Shown piece by piece: positions 1 through 11,538 of a stretch of DNA of 64,000 bases. The translations under genes and the position numbers were made by a program. How positions within the stretch are numbered: position 1 is the stretch's first letter; the number at the start of each line of letters is the position of its first letter. The notes under the pieces were generated by a model, which did no database searches, was not told where the DNA came from, and saw nothing but the letters and a program-made list of their open reading frames with translations. Source of the stretch: Heliocidaris erythrogramma (lineage: Eukaryota; Echinodermata; Echinoidea; Camarodonta; Echinometridae); assembly GCA_025617745.1 (NCBI GenBank), contig CM046855.1:17205880-17269879 (forward strand). Reading direction: 5' to 3'.

Positions 1-78
1 TCTATAAGAATATCTTAAAAGGGATGTACAAGAAAAAACAAGCATGCAGAAGAAGCTATAAGATGAAGACGTGAATAA

Positions 79-275
79 GGAGGAGGATTAGGAGGAGGAA
101 GAGGAGTAGAAGAAGAAGAAAAAGAAGAAGAAGAAGAAGAAGAAGAAGAAGAAGAAGAAGAAGAAGAAGAAGAAGAAAAAGAAGAAGAAGAAGAAGCAGA
201 AGAAGAAGAAGCAGAAGAAGTAGTAGTAGTACTGTAGTAGTAGTAGTAGTAGCAGTAGTGGTAGTAGAAGTAGCA
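79..275. repeat. AGG/GAA/GTA trinucleotide microsatellite
   Basis: A polypurine tract runs from AGG units through a long interrupted GAA run into GTA units. The minus strand translates as poly-Phe/Leu, which is an artefact of the repeat. Long GAA tracts can form triplexes, but nothing here shows a function. Confidence 0.95.
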
Positions 276-397
276 CCAGCATTAGCATAACGGACGAGGA
301 TGGAAGAAGGACAGAAAAGGGAAGATAAATGACAAAACGAATAAGACGAAAGTCGAATTGAAGAAGATACAAAGAAAAGTATAAAGAATAATTCTAA

Positions 398-510
398 AAA
401 TGATAATGATGATGATAGTAATAATAATAATAACTATTATTATTATAATAATAATAAATATTATATATAAATAATATTAATAGTGATAAAATAAATATAA
501 TAATCGATTA

Positions 511-542
<32 letters not shown>

Positions 543-645
543 TATCATTATTATTATCATAATAATATTTAAGAATAATAATAATAGCATTTACAATAGT
601 GATAATATTAATAATAATATTAATAATAATATTAATACTAATATG
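398..645. repeat. interrupted AAT/ATT microsatellite, probable SINE tail
   Basis: Degenerate AAT, ATA and GAT units lie directly beside the minus-strand SINE that follows. The other two SINE copies of this type also have AAT-rich DNA on the same side. This is therefore probably an expanded 3' tail of the SINE read from the complementary strand. Confidence 0.8.
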
Positions 646-940
646 TTACATTTAAATAGCGCATTACGTGAAAACAAGGCGCCTTATACAACAATATTTA
701 TTAATACCCCTGGTCATTGGATTTCGAGCCCTCACAAAAGTGTTCACCATCTCCACTCTTTGGGGAGCATTCCTACCATTTTGCACCGTTCACACGCACG
801 CGTGTAGGGCAATGGCAAAAACAGTCACATTCGGCAATCCTCACAGGTACCCATTATCTCCTGGGTAAGAGTGGCAGTGTAGATTAATGCCTTGCCAAAG
901 GGACTCGAACCGCGAACCATGTGATCCACTAGACCACGAC
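646..940 (-). mobile_element. tRNA-derived SINE, copy 1
   Basis: On the minus strand a tRNA-like head carries box A TGGTCTAGTGG (complement of 926-936) and box B GGTTCGAGTCCC (complement of 900-911). The body shares GGTACCCATTATCTCCTGGG and AGATTAATG-CTTGCCAAAGG with the copies near 20.5 and 40.1 kb. The copy lacks the short ACGTTAGTG segment that the other two have between body and head. Pol III promoter boxes and an AAT-rich tail are family hallmarks. The small open frame across it is not coding. Confidence 0.8.
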
Positions 941-1910
941 AACAACATGACCAGAATGGAGAAATAGAAGAAGCATTAAAAGAAGAAACATAAAAAGAAA
1001 ACATAAATCAAATCAAACTGCGACAATAATAATAACAGGGACAAATTATAATGAAAGTTTAACTTTTGTTTATTATTTGCATCGTTTTCATCATTTTTTT
1101 GATGCATTAGTATGACCATACTAATCGCCCTCTTGAAATTGCTTGCAAGTCAATCTTCACCACTCGATTCATCTGATTGCATGTTCTTCAGAATTCATGT
1201 TCAATTCATCTCATGAGCGTCGTACAAAAGAAAACCGAACATGACGAGCGACCCAGAAATGTTGTTTTTCTTTTATTAAAGCACAGACGAAAGGGGGTAT
1301 ATTGATTTTTCAATTGCTGTATCGTTCCAGCTCCGATATAATGGCATGATTGTTTTTAAATTAATCTTATGTTTTCTCATGCCGCGTACAATACACAGGG
1401 AACAAGGTAAACCTGTATATTAATATGAGAATTCCTCTCACCATTTATATTTTCCTGATTCGTTTCATTTATGGTCATAATTTATGGTCATTTATGCTTA
1501 TAATGGCAGTCCTTCTTCCGCTAATGATTTTATATTTTATGAATTACAAAAATTTGACAATTTATCATTTCGTGTTTGTTTTTGAAAAATAATTGTTACA
1601 TATACATGTACTTGTTTATTTATGATTCAATGTCAAAAAGTACTCTTGTATTTTATTTTATATATATTACCGAAAAATGTTGTACTAATATGAATGCAGA
1701 AGAAAATAAATCAAATCAAATCAAATCAAACATAAGGAAATATACTACTTTTTGCGAGAATAAATACAGTTCACGCATGAAATTGCCATTTTCTCAACTT
1801 TATTCCACTGGGGACAATTCCCAGGTTTTAAAACCAATTTCCATCATATTTTCATTAGCACAAGATTTGTATAATAGCGCAATAATTATGCAATTGACAT
1901 CAAATGAAGA
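941..1910. other. AT-rich DNA, no gene seen
   Basis: No frame has recognisable domain content and no clear repeat structure was found. Open frames here are short and compositionally biased. Confidence 0.5.
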
Positions 1911-2196
1911 AAGGGGGGAATCCGGGTCACATGACTTGCCGGGAGGAAGACATCCATCCGGGATCCCAGGACAGGAGTTTCCTGGGGCGCGGATTCCCCT
2001 CAAACAGTTGTCATCTATTCAATACAAACTTCTCAAATGTGTCAGATTATACACATGTACATTTTGGAAGGAGAGAAGCTTCAAGACCTGAACATGAATT
2101 CTAGGAGGGGAACCTGGTCACGTGACCTGCCCGGAGGAAGACATCCATCCGGCGTCCCGGGACAGGCGTTTCCAGGGACACTGATTCCCATCTCCC
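1911..2196. repeat. direct duplication of a GC-rich ~92-bp unit
   Basis: Copies at 1911-2001 and 2104-2196 share GGAGGAAGACATCCATCCGG, a CCCGGGACAG-type block and a GATTCCC end. They are separated by about 100 bp. Both contain a GGTCAC(A/G)TGACCTGCC-like core, and the second includes CACGTG. The GC content is clearly above the flanks. Open frames on both strands are by-products of the repeat. Confidence 0.8.
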
Positions 2197-2412
2197 GTTT
2201 TTCTTTACCTATATATAGAACCCCACCCCCTACGATTGACCTGAACTGATGGCAAGACGATTAAAACCCATCCAAACATTGTACCTTCAAGAGCCCTAAA
2301 CCTTTCTTAATTTTCAGCCTAACCAGCCAACTCTCCTGACTGACTTAAGAAAATACACACATGTACGTTGCACATCCATCTTTTATTTTTCTTTCGTTTG
2401 TTAGTTTTTGTT

Positions 2413-3605
2413 TTCAAGCCCAACCAACCAACCAATGAATAATATTATTGAAACATGCAATATCCTCCACCACATCAATGCACACATGGTCCGACCGTAT
2501 CCGAGACCAACCAACCAACCAATGAATGAATGAAAAATATACCAGTAATCATGAATGCACACATTGCCCAGTCCAATTATTAGGTTTTCAAGCCCAACCA
2601 AACAGCCAGTGAATGTATGGGAATACAATATCCTCACAACATATATGCATATATTATTTCACTTTTTTAAAAATGTTTTCCGAGCCCAACCAACCAACCG
2701 ATGGAAGATAAATACAATATCCTCATCAACATATGTACGTACATTGTTTAACCTTTCTAGGTTTCCAGCCCAACCAACCAACCAATTAATGAGTGAAAAA
2801 ATACAGTATCCTCACCACATATAACTATGCATACATTGTATAACCACCTCTTTAGGTTTCCAAGCCCAACTAACCAACCACTGCTTAACCTGTCTAGGTT
2901 TCCAGCCCAACCAACCAACCAACCAGTGACAATATCCTCACCAACATATAGGCATACATTGCATAACCACCTTTTAGGTTTCCAAGCCCAACCAACCAAC
3001 CACTGTTTAACCTGTCTAGGTTTCCAGCCCAACCAACCAACCAACCAACCAACCAACCAACCAGTGACAATATCCTCACCAACATATAGGCATACATTGT
3101 ATAACCACCTTTTAGGTTTCCAAGCCCAACCAACCAACCACTGTTTAACCTGTCTAGGTTTCCAGCCCAACCAACCAACCAACCAGTGACAATATCTTCA
3201 CCAACATATAGCCATACATTGTATAACCACCTTTTAGGTTTCCAAGCCCAACCAACCAACCACTGTTTAACCTGTCTAGGTTTCCAGCCCAACCAACCAA
3301 CCACTGTTTAACATTCCTAGGTCTCCAAGCCCAACCAACCAACCAGTGACAATATCCTCACCAACATATAGGCATACATTGTATAACCACCTTTTAGGTT
3401 TCCAAGCCCAACCAACCAACCACTGTTTAACCTGTCTAGGTTTCCAGCCCAACCAACCAACCAACCAGTGACAATATCCTCACCAACATATAGGCATACA
3501 TTGTATAACCACCTTTTATGTTTCCAAGCCCAACCAACCAACCACTGTTTAACCTGTCTAGGTTTCCAAGCCCAGCCAACCGACCACAGAATGAATGAAG
3601 AAATA
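2413..3605. repeat. CCAACC-rich complex satellite array
   Basis: Alternating modules recur: AGGTTTCC(A)AGCCCAACCAACC, CACTGTTTAACCTGTCT, and CAGTGACAATATCCTCACC followed by ACATATAGGCATACATTG. The array is most regular at 2830-3560, with a higher-order unit of roughly 120-145 bp. It decays toward the left edge, where GAATGAATG links appear. Several frames stay open on both strands only because the unit lacks stops. They are not genes. Confidence 0.95.
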
Positions 3606-3769
3606 CAATGTCCTCACCAAGATACATGTATATGCATACTGCAATCCCATGAAAATGTCAACTTAGGGTGAAAATACAAAGTGTAATTTGAGCATTTACT
3701 TATGCCACTTGAATAAACTTGATTCAAACTCTATGGAACAATATTCAAACTTTTTGATTATCATGATAT

Positions 3770-4600
3770 TTTGACCACAAATTACAATTTTTCTGACCCA
3801 TAAATGAAGGTATACATGCATTTTTACAGTAAAATATGGTAATCACATATTGAGTCATTTTCTGAAATTTCTGCTGTTATGATGATAAGTTAATCAAATC
3901 TGGTTAGGGCTAAGGTGACTTTCGCATCTGTTCACCAAAAGATTCAAAAATATACATTTTTAGATTTAAAGGAGGTCAAAGGTCAGATGGATTTTGTCCC
4001 GTCTGTCATGTTTTTAAAAGTTTCTTTTTCTTTTTACTTTTACAATAAACTGGATCCATGATTTGGAATAAAATTTAGCATTCTTGTCCTTTGATAGGGG
4101 GAGGGGGGGGGGGGGGGGGCAGTTCATTTCTTCTGCTTACTTGGTGGAATACAATATTGTGAAGATAATTAGTCATAAACTGATGTCCCATCTGTCGCGT
4201 TTTTCATTTACAGCAAAAAACTATATGCGTGGGATTACACAAAAATTTTCTGATGGATGAAAATTAAAATCCTCTGACCATTATATTTCATTATATCAAA
4301 GATAACCAGTTAGCCACTTTAGAACAGAAGAATAGGCTATTAAATGCTGGAAATTTTGTCATCTTTAAATATTGTATTTCGTGTACAATCTCAATGTGCC
4401 CCGACTGTCACGCTCACATTTTTGGCATTTCCCCCCAAAAGCCAGATGAAATTTCAAACGTATAATAGAAGGTTTCAAGAAACCACAGACGAGTAATAAT
4501 ATGAATACACACATTTTGTTTAAAGACTTTCCTATGAGGAGAGTTTTGTCAATAAATATCAGGGTAATGGCTTGGTAAATTCATGTCCCGTCTGACACGC
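3770..4600. repeat. degenerate tandem array, period ~190 bp
   Basis: The motif GTCCCGTCTGTCRYG recurs near 3996, 4184, 4396 and 4584. A second motif, (A)GATGAAATTTNAAA-like, recurs near 4066, 4253 and 4445. Both spacings are near 187-212 bp, indicating an ancient tandem array lying between two blocks of the CCAACC satellite. A 17-base G run (4103-4119) interrupts it. Confidence 0.55.
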
Positions 4601-4602
4601 TG

Positions 4603-4648
4603 AATTATTTGAAGCCCCGTCCACAACTGGGTGGGGCTTCAAATAATT
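4603..4648. repeat. perfect 16-bp inverted repeat (hairpin)
   Basis: AATTATTTGAAGCCCC at 4603-4618 is exactly complementary to 4633-4648, around a 14-base loop. It may be the tip of a decayed inverted-repeat element. Confidence 0.85.
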
Positions 4649-4792
4649 ATGTTTCTTGTATTTGTGGACCAAATACCATCGATCACATTATACATCAGTA
4701 TAAATACAAAATATCAGTTAAAAACATCAAACAGTGAGGGTTGGATGTCCCATTATCCAATCATTTTTTTATTTATTCATTTCTTAAAAATT

Positions 4793-4932
4793 TATTATTT
4801 AGGTTTCAAAGACCAACCCACCAACCAATGAATGAATGAGAAAATACAATATCCTCACCAAGAAAAACACATACATTGTCTAACCTATTTTTAGGTTTCC
4901 AAGCCCGACCAACCAGCCAACGACTGAATGAA
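4793..4932. repeat. detached block of the CCAACC satellite
   Basis: The AGGTTTC-AAGNCC-ACCAACC, GAATGAATGA and AATATCCTCACCAAG modules reappear here, about 1.2 kb beyond the main array. The ~190-bp array lies between the two blocks. Confidence 0.85.
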
Positions 4933-5403
4933 AATTCCGTGGGTAACCAACTTCAATCTGGTATTGAGATACAATGTATATTCAACTAAAAACATGAGGC
5001 CCACTCTTTCTTGCGAGGGCTCTTCCATGCGCTCATCAATTCTTGTTTCATTAATATTAATGGGAATCATGTCACCCTTTAATTTTTTCTTCCTGCTGAT
5101 TTTGCAAGTGCACCACGTTATGATTTTTTTCTTTACACCTTTATTTTCCAATTATTTATTTTAATTTCCATTTTCCATTCCTTCCCTCTGACCTTATATC
5201 ACTTACTGCGGTATTTGCCATATGGCTGACGATTTCCCTGAGATTACATGTAATACTCTTTCCACCTTAACCTTGTGTTGGTCATGTACTTGCCCTACCA
5301 GTTACTCTATTTTATACAGGGAGGGAGGGAGGGCAAAATAACATCCATTGTCCCCAGAGGTTGAGTTGAGACTGAAAGCATGATTCAGATGAGGAGAACC
5401 ATG

Positions 5404-5700
5404 TGCGCATTCCTTCTGTTGATTAGCGCCTTTGATTGGCTATTATACGCGTAGGGGTGGTGCTAACCCGAGCCTGCGCACAAGTTGATTGGCTGTCTCC
5501 AAGGACGCCAATATATGGCGCTTAATGCGCAGTTGTCCATCAATCCAAGGCATGCGATGGGGGCGTGTTCTTTGCAGCGCGGTATCCCGCGATTAATTGC
5601 ACAAAAGCGCGCGCTTGATATTTGGTCGTCTGCAAACGCCGTGGAAACAGAATATAGCAAGCCTGTAATGCACATCGCCCTAACCGTGTATTACCCTGTA
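5404..5700. promoter_or_regulatory. CpG-rich island with inverted CCAAT boxes, possible promoter
   Basis: This stretch is much richer in G+C and CpG than its flanks, with GCGC and CGCG clusters. GATTGGCT (inverted CCAAT) occurs near 5434 and 5487. Two short opposing open frames overlap here, but neither resembles a known protein. It could be an unmethylated promoter or a decayed GC-rich transposon. Nothing in the sequence decides between them. Confidence 0.3.
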
Positions 5701-5759
5701 TTCTCTCGCAAATGTAATTATTCGCTGATTCGAATAATCGTATTTCAAACAATATTCCA

Positions 5760-6960
5760 TTGAAAATAAGATTTTTCCACGGATGATCAAGAATCTTGTT
5801 AAATGAAAAAAAAAAATATTCATGAAAAAACCTATGCAATTTTTTTTTCTACAATCATACTACAATGCTGATAAAGAATGAACATGCGACTACTGTTGAA
5901 TATATATACATTGTACAGTGCCATTTAAATGAACTTCAATAATTCAATAACCACTTCATCTGCAGTTCATATTTGGAACTTCTGCATTTTCAAATGAATT
6001 ATACCTTTTTTCCCTGCCACTTTTATACCTCATTTCTCGATCTTGCGACAAAGCACTATTTTCCATAGCGACGGGTGGATTCACTTGAAAATAAGAACGT
6101 TGAAACTTAAAGGTATACCTTATTTTGTCTCGCCGAAGTTATAAACTATATTTTTAAATTATTAGAATGTACATAAAAATTACAATCTGACTGTTTTTTG
6201 TGCACCAAGAAAAACATCCCCTTTTTATCAAGCATGCATATCATTTACCACCTTTTGTGGTGGAATTGAACATTAATCAAACAACCTCGTATTGATAATA
6301 TCAATGAAAGCCCCTCAAAGATAACGTATGGTGGTTGCAATTATACCGACAGCGAATCTCTACCAATCCAATCTTGAGAATTGGGTAGCCAAAGAAGGGG
6401 ATGAGCGTAATTTGGTAATGTGTTTTAGACCCCGGAGTCAAGATTGTCAATATAGGTCATGTAGAAAGGAAGAGGATATGGCAAAATTGGATTTGATGCG
6501 AGACCCAACAAGACGAAAAAGAAGGAAGTATTTTGAGGTGTTATCGTGACCAATGCATTATTAGTCCAAAGTGAGCAAAGTTGCACCAGTTGAAAACCCT
6601 CATTTCATCACTTGTTACCATCATGATCATGTAGTCTTGATCTCAGCTGAATAAAAATCTCTCTTTAAGAAAAATCGAATATCATTTTTGGAACTTCATA
6701 TGGAGTAGTTAATTTGTACAGTTTTAATGGGATGGACAACGAAAATTTCCTGGCTGGATGCGTTCTTTTCAATTTTCTTAAATTAAAAAAAAGCAAAAAA
6801 CACCCCCCCCCCCAAAAAAAAAAAAAAAAAAAGAAAAAAGAAAAAAAAAGTTCAGCTGCTTTCTGTATTTTGTGTCATCACTTCTTTTAAAATCATCTTG
6901 AGCCAAGCACTTTTCTTTATCCTGAAATTGTTTCGTCAGTATTACATTTTTCATTTTGGT
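5760..6960. other. AT-rich DNA, no gene seen
   Basis: The stretch contains an A/C homopolymer patch near 6784-6850 and scattered short frames with no recognisable domain. Confidence 0.5.
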
Positions 6961-6967
6961 CATGTAA

Positions 6968-7988
6968 AGCCATTGTCTCACTGGCCTTACGACCGGTTGC
7001 CGACTCCGACAACCACTAGTCGGTAGTAGATTGTCTGAGATCGCAAAGAGGTTTCGTCGATCTTTATTTGGTTGTCAGCCGTCGGCAACTTGTTGGCGGA
7101 GCATTTTGGTCGACTGGAAGTTTACGCTGCTGAATCGAAAACATTTTGCCAACTAAACTGGTTGTGGGGAGTTAGTTTTCTAAAGATTGGGGAGTTAGTT
7201 TTCTAAAGATGGGCGACAGGTCTCAGTCCAATCGCCGACTGATCTTAAGTGCTCGTCGACCATCGCCGAGCGGAAATTGGTTGAAAATAAAGTCGGCGAA
7301 TGATCATCGAATAATTAACGACCATTCGCCTAATGATTTCCAAACCATTACCGAGCACCGACAACCAACAATAATCAAAACCACCCCAAAGACTTTCATG
7401 AAATCATCTTAAGGGTAATTTTGGTTGTATTGCCTATTGAAAAATAGTTTTGATTATTGTATGGAGATGATTTAATATATGGACCACACACTTTCAGGCC
7501 GATGGTAGTAATAGGAGAGCCATATTGAGCTGTTTCCTCTTCATGAGTTTGTTAAATTTGAGTATTTTATCCATAAACCTCGTATGTATCCTTGCTTTGC
7601 ACCCATACAATCATGTATTATTCATGGTATTCATGTATTACAATATTGGTGACCTATATATCATAACTTGGCATAGATATATAATTTATAATTTTTTGCA
7701 CCAGTGATTCATAGCCTACCCGTATATCGCCGACTGCCGTAAGAACATCGGCCATCAATCTACGACCGGTTGTTTATAATCGCCGATTATTGACGACCGT
7801 TCCGACAAGCGGTGGCCAATCAGTCTTTGATGATCGGCATTTGGCCTAAAACCGAACAGCGACTGTCCTACAACCGATCGGCAACTGATAGCGGACCGAT
7901 GTTTTTTGCAGATTGGTTGTCAATGGTCGCAGCTTTACTAGGTTGTCAGAAGTCGGCAGCCGGTCGTAAGGCCAGTGAGACCATGGCT
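6968..7988. mobile_element. PIF/Harbinger-like non-autonomous DNA transposon, 1,021 bp
   Basis: The terminal inverted repeats begin AGCCATKGTCTCACTGGCC and continue for about 45 bp with few mismatches. An exact TAA duplication flanks the element at 6965-6967 and 7989-7991. A TWA target duplication is characteristic of PIF/Harbinger elements. The ends and interior are packed with CCGAC/GTCGG-type motifs in both orientations, plausible transposase binding sites. The middle (about 7420-7720) is AT-rich and lacks them. No transposase is encoded, so movement would depend on a relative elsewhere. Confidence 0.85.
7165..7210. repeat. exact 23-bp tandem duplication
   Basis: TGGGGAGTTAGTTTTCTAAAGAT is present twice back to back inside the Harbinger-like element, with no mismatch seen. 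This suggests a recent slippage or repair event. Confidence 0.9.
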
Positions 7989-8122
7989 TAAAGTAAGAGA
8001 ATAATTAGCCTATTTATGATGACACACTTTCACATTGCCCATTTATATATGACCTCATAATGGGAACGATTTAACCCCTGTAGACTTTGACCTTTTTATT
8101 GAAGACAGTTGCGCAGCTACGT

Positions 8123-8196
8123 GGGGGGGGGGGGGGGGGGAGGGAGCACGGGCCCGAGATCGGATGGTAAAATGAAGAGAGAGAGAGGGAGAGAGG

Positions 8197-8223
<27 letters not shown>
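8123..8223. repeat. 18-base G run followed by GA microsatellite
   Basis: Poly-G at 8123-8140 is followed by a GA/GAGG microsatellite at about 8175-8223. No coding signal is associated with it. Confidence 0.95.
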
Positions 8224-8227
<4 letters not shown>

Positions 8228-8239
8228 AGGGGAAAAAAC

Positions 8240-9555
8240 ATGATAAGGAATTTGAAGACGACCCTTAAAGACCAACGCCCTCAATCGTTATTTAGTAAGA
8301 CTAGTGTCCCCTCCCAAATGACCGGACTCGCGCTCCGCCACAGACTTTTAAGACAAGACAAAAAAAAAAAAACACAAAAAAAAATGGCCAACTTCTAGAA
8401 TTATTCACCGCGGCATTCCATTAGTACATAATTTTGTCGGTAGTCCAGTATTCTCAAACATGTAAGTAACGATTTCACTCCAGGCTAAAACTTGATTTTC
8501 TCGCAAAGCTAAAAAGCCAAACATCAATATTTTTCTATCAACTCTGTCAAGGATGACTGGGAGGCATGTCGTGAAATAATTGCAATCATTTCACTCAAGT
8601 GCGTGGATGTCTTGATTTTTGCTCCATTCTATGGAAAACGTTTCTACCTTACGTTGCGACCACGTACATAAATAATTCCCTTGTCTCATGTTTATCAATA
8701 GCGGTCTTGGTTTTCAAATTAGAACAAAGAAAACTAAGAGAAAACCCTGGTGCATAATGTTTATCTATCATTTAGAAAATAGTTGAAATAGAATAAAATG
8801 ATTTGGAAATTGAACATGACGATTGAATGTGGTTGCATGTCAGTTGTTACGGCGATTTTCTACTGATAATCCAGAGAGGGCGCCAGTTCAGTATTCATTC
8901 GGGCTTGATCAAATCAAAACATTTCCATATATTCTAAACTAACCAACGCAAACAGAAAAAGTATAAATGCAACCCGCAGATGATGAGATGAATCAGAGTG
9001 GCTTGGGCCTAAGGCAGGAGCGCATCAAATATCTAGGGGCACAAGTCTGAAAAAATATAATTAATGAAAAAGTCTCTGACTACCAAATAAGCAAGCAAAA
9101 CAACAGCAACAAGTTTCTTCACATTTCTAAGAGTGCATGTAACGTAGGTCTTAAGTTTATACATATTTTCGTTTCTTCAGAAGATATTAGAGGTCATCAA
9201 CTTTCAGAAACATTCATAAAAAAACATTGAGTACTTGTTACATAAGATTATCATGAATACACCTTGGGGAGCTCATTAGATTCTTTTTCCTCTTAGGCGA
9301 GAACCCATATTCTGAGAATCTCTTAAATTTCTTTAACTGTCCCCCTTTTGGGGGAAAAAAATCCCTTCCAATAGCTTTACACTTCTGTTTTATTGTCATC
9401 ATCTGACGTAAGGTATATTCAATGGGAGACGCCTAGATAGAATAGGTTCAAGCAATCGGAGTAGAAAGTCCAACTTTGTATTTCATTAATGTCAGATTAA
9501 CAGTCTGTCTATAGAAATGACAGCAATTTACTAGGCTTCCATAAACTTGCAAGAA
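8240..9555. other. AT-rich DNA, no gene seen
   Basis: Neither strand shows recognisable domains or a long frame. There are a few A-rich runs near 8360. Confidence 0.5.
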
Positions 9556-9559
9556 AATG

Positions 9560-9744
9560 AATGATAGCAAAGAGTAATAGCTCAAATTGCGAAGCTGTTA
9601 ATAAAGTATTGCCTAGTCTATTAAACCATTGGTTCGAATCCCAGATTGAATTTATCTGTCAAAACCGGGGTAATAATATGATTGCAGGGCCCTCAGGGAG
9701 AACAGTATATAATGCTGATGAGGCTACCCTGGGTAAACAAGACA

Positions 9745-9829
<85 letters not shown>
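9560..9829 (+). mobile_element. tRNA-derived SINE-like element with (TTA)27 tail
   Basis: A box B match GGTTCGAATCC lies at 9631-9641, with only a poor box A-like stretch upstream near 9608. The body at about 9685-9745 (GGGAGAACAGTATATAATGC, GATGAGGCTACCCTGG) ends in an uninterrupted TTA microsatellite at 9747-9829. This box B, body and trinucleotide-tail order suits a SINE. Its body differs from the other SINE type in the window. The poly-Leu, poly-Tyr and poly-Asn frames over it are artefacts. Confidence 0.6.
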
Positions 9830-10214
9830 AAACATGGTTATGGGCAATTCCAAGAGTTACGGAATGACATTCACAAAGTATTTTCAAGTTTGATAGAAGA
9901 ATATTATGAACATCGTAACGAATATTTTCACAGTGATAGTACAATACGTAAACTAATACGGGGTACTTACACAACTGATCGGGTTAATGTCAACCATTCA
10001 TCAGATTGATGAAATATTAAGTATCAAAAATATTGCTTCGTTAAGAAACCAGTATAAACACTGCTCAGATTCCACGAACTTGAATATGTATCCGGTTTTC
10101 AAGATTGCTGCATTATATTAGCTTTGGAATGTCACCATGTCCCTCGAAATCTGTTTAAAGATATTTGAAATATGATGCAAATATGAAATGAAACAGCGTT
10201 ACGGAATGACTGTT

Positions 10215-10280
10215 ACGGAATAACTTCTGAAAGTCAAATAGAAGTAGACGGAATAACTTCTGCAAGTCAAATAGAAGTAC
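10215..10280. repeat. 33-bp tandem duplication
   Basis: Two adjacent copies begin ACGGAATAACTTCTG and continue AAGTCAAATAGAAGTA, with about two differences. A third partial start lies just upstream at 10201. Confidence 0.85.
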
Positions 10281-10594
10281 TGTATAAAATTAATATTATG
10301 TAAATAAGTAGTTAAAACATAACATAGTTTGAAATGCCGAAATGACATAATTTGCTTCCGCGACCCTTCCTAATCTTGTCGGCGCTCTAGTGGACGCCAG
10401 GCTTTAAAATGCCTCGGAAAATGCTGATCGTAGTAGGACAGTGCGGACCCATCTATGATCACACCGGGAGAGGTAAAATCACGGACTAGGACAATCAGGA
10501 AGATTTTCGGACAACCGTTTAGAAATGCGGACAATATCAGTATAAATTCGGCACCGACGTTGGGTTTTATTCGCGAAGCTGCCCGCGATTCTAG

Positions 10595-10722
10595 GACAAC
10601 TACCCCCGGACTACTATCCCGTGGACAACTACCCCCTAGGACAATTACCCCAGGACAACTACCCCCAGGAAAACTACCCCAGGACAATTACCCCAGGAAA
10701 ATTACCCCCCAAGAAGATTACC
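10595..10722. repeat. minisatellite, ~15-bp unit AGGACAATTACCCCC
   Basis: About nine imperfect units of the type AGGACAAYTACCCCC, with GGAAAA and GGACTA variants. The Thr/Pro-rich frame through it is an artefact. Confidence 0.9.
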
Positions 10723-10834
10723 ACAATGCAATAGAGTACCAAAGTGTGACGTCATCAAATTTTGATTTTTGTATTTCAGTATTTTTATGACCATATTTAG
10801 GTAGAGCATGATGGAAAACGTTCACACATCAAAT

Positions 10835-11027
10835 TTGACATGAATCAGTTCATGGTGGCCCAAGGTATGGCTATATGAATATCTGATTAGCCCCATTGAA
10901 GTCAGTGTAAATTGGCCTGGTTCTTAACAGTTTAGAACCAGGCCAATTTAACACTGGCTTGATCAATGGGGCTATGGAGGTATTCATGCGGCCATATCTC
11001 GGGCCACCATGAACTGATTCATGTCAA
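10835..11027. mobile_element. foldback (MITE-like) element, ~90-bp arms
   Basis: TTGACATGAATCAGTTCATG and its complement mark the two ends. The arms remain similar to the centre, where GGCCTGGTTCT faces AGAACCAGGCC across a loop of about 10 bases. The arms differ by scattered substitutions, so the element is not brand new. There is no coding capacity, and no target duplication could be fixed. Confidence 0.8.
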
Positions 11028-11533
11028 GTGTACTTCTCAAGCATGTCATAATTATGACCTTTATTCTTCTTTCAAAATGTATAATTGGTACTAATTATTG
11101 ATTCCAAGATTATGTTAATCGTTTATGCAAATTGTCACTATTCATAAGACTTAGTGTGAAAATGACTTAAATTGTGAGAATTTGGATATTTACGATAAAT
11201 TGGACACCAAATTTGATATGATGAGACAGATTTAAAATTTTGAGGTTCATGCCCTGTTTTGCTTGGAATTGCCCTTATCTAAGAAAGAATAAATGTCTGT
11301 AAAACCTAAATGATATGAAACAAATTGTTCCCATTGCATTGAGGGTGTCGAATAACGACAATCTTAGAGAGTTAACCATAATTTGATATTTCAAAGGTTT
11401 CGTTAGTGAAGCTTGTCGATGTGTGTAGGTAAGACTGGGGTACTTGCTGCATTAAGTGCTTGAATGATAAAATTAAATATTTTACACAAATATTCAGAGG
11501 AACTATTCAGCTTTCCATCCCAAAGCAATTATA
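11028..11533. other. AT-rich DNA flanking the retrotransposon, no gene seen
   Basis: No recognisable domain or repeat structure was found. The retrotransposon target TTCAT lies at its right edge. Confidence 0.5.
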
Positions 11534-11538
11534 TTCAT
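11534..11538. repeat. target-site duplication TTCAT, left copy
   Basis: TTCAT immediately precedes the left LTR. The identical TTCAT follows the right LTR at 19251-19255. Five-base duplications are normal for BEL/Pao integration. Confidence 0.95.

Noticed and set aside
88-372. Poly-Phe/Leu open frame on the minus strand
   Set aside because: Produced entirely by the GAA/GTA microsatellite.
2209-2218. TATATATAG as a functional promoter
   Set aside because: No start codon, exon or splice signal follows, and such strings are common in AT-rich DNA.
2401-3671. Many overlapping GWLVGLE- and QPTNQP-type frames on both strands
   Set aside because: The satellite unit lacks stop codons in several frames. 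The peptides are translations of the tandem repeat.
9561-9867. Poly-Leu, poly-Asn and poly-Tyr frames
   Set aside because: Translations of the TTA microsatellite tail.
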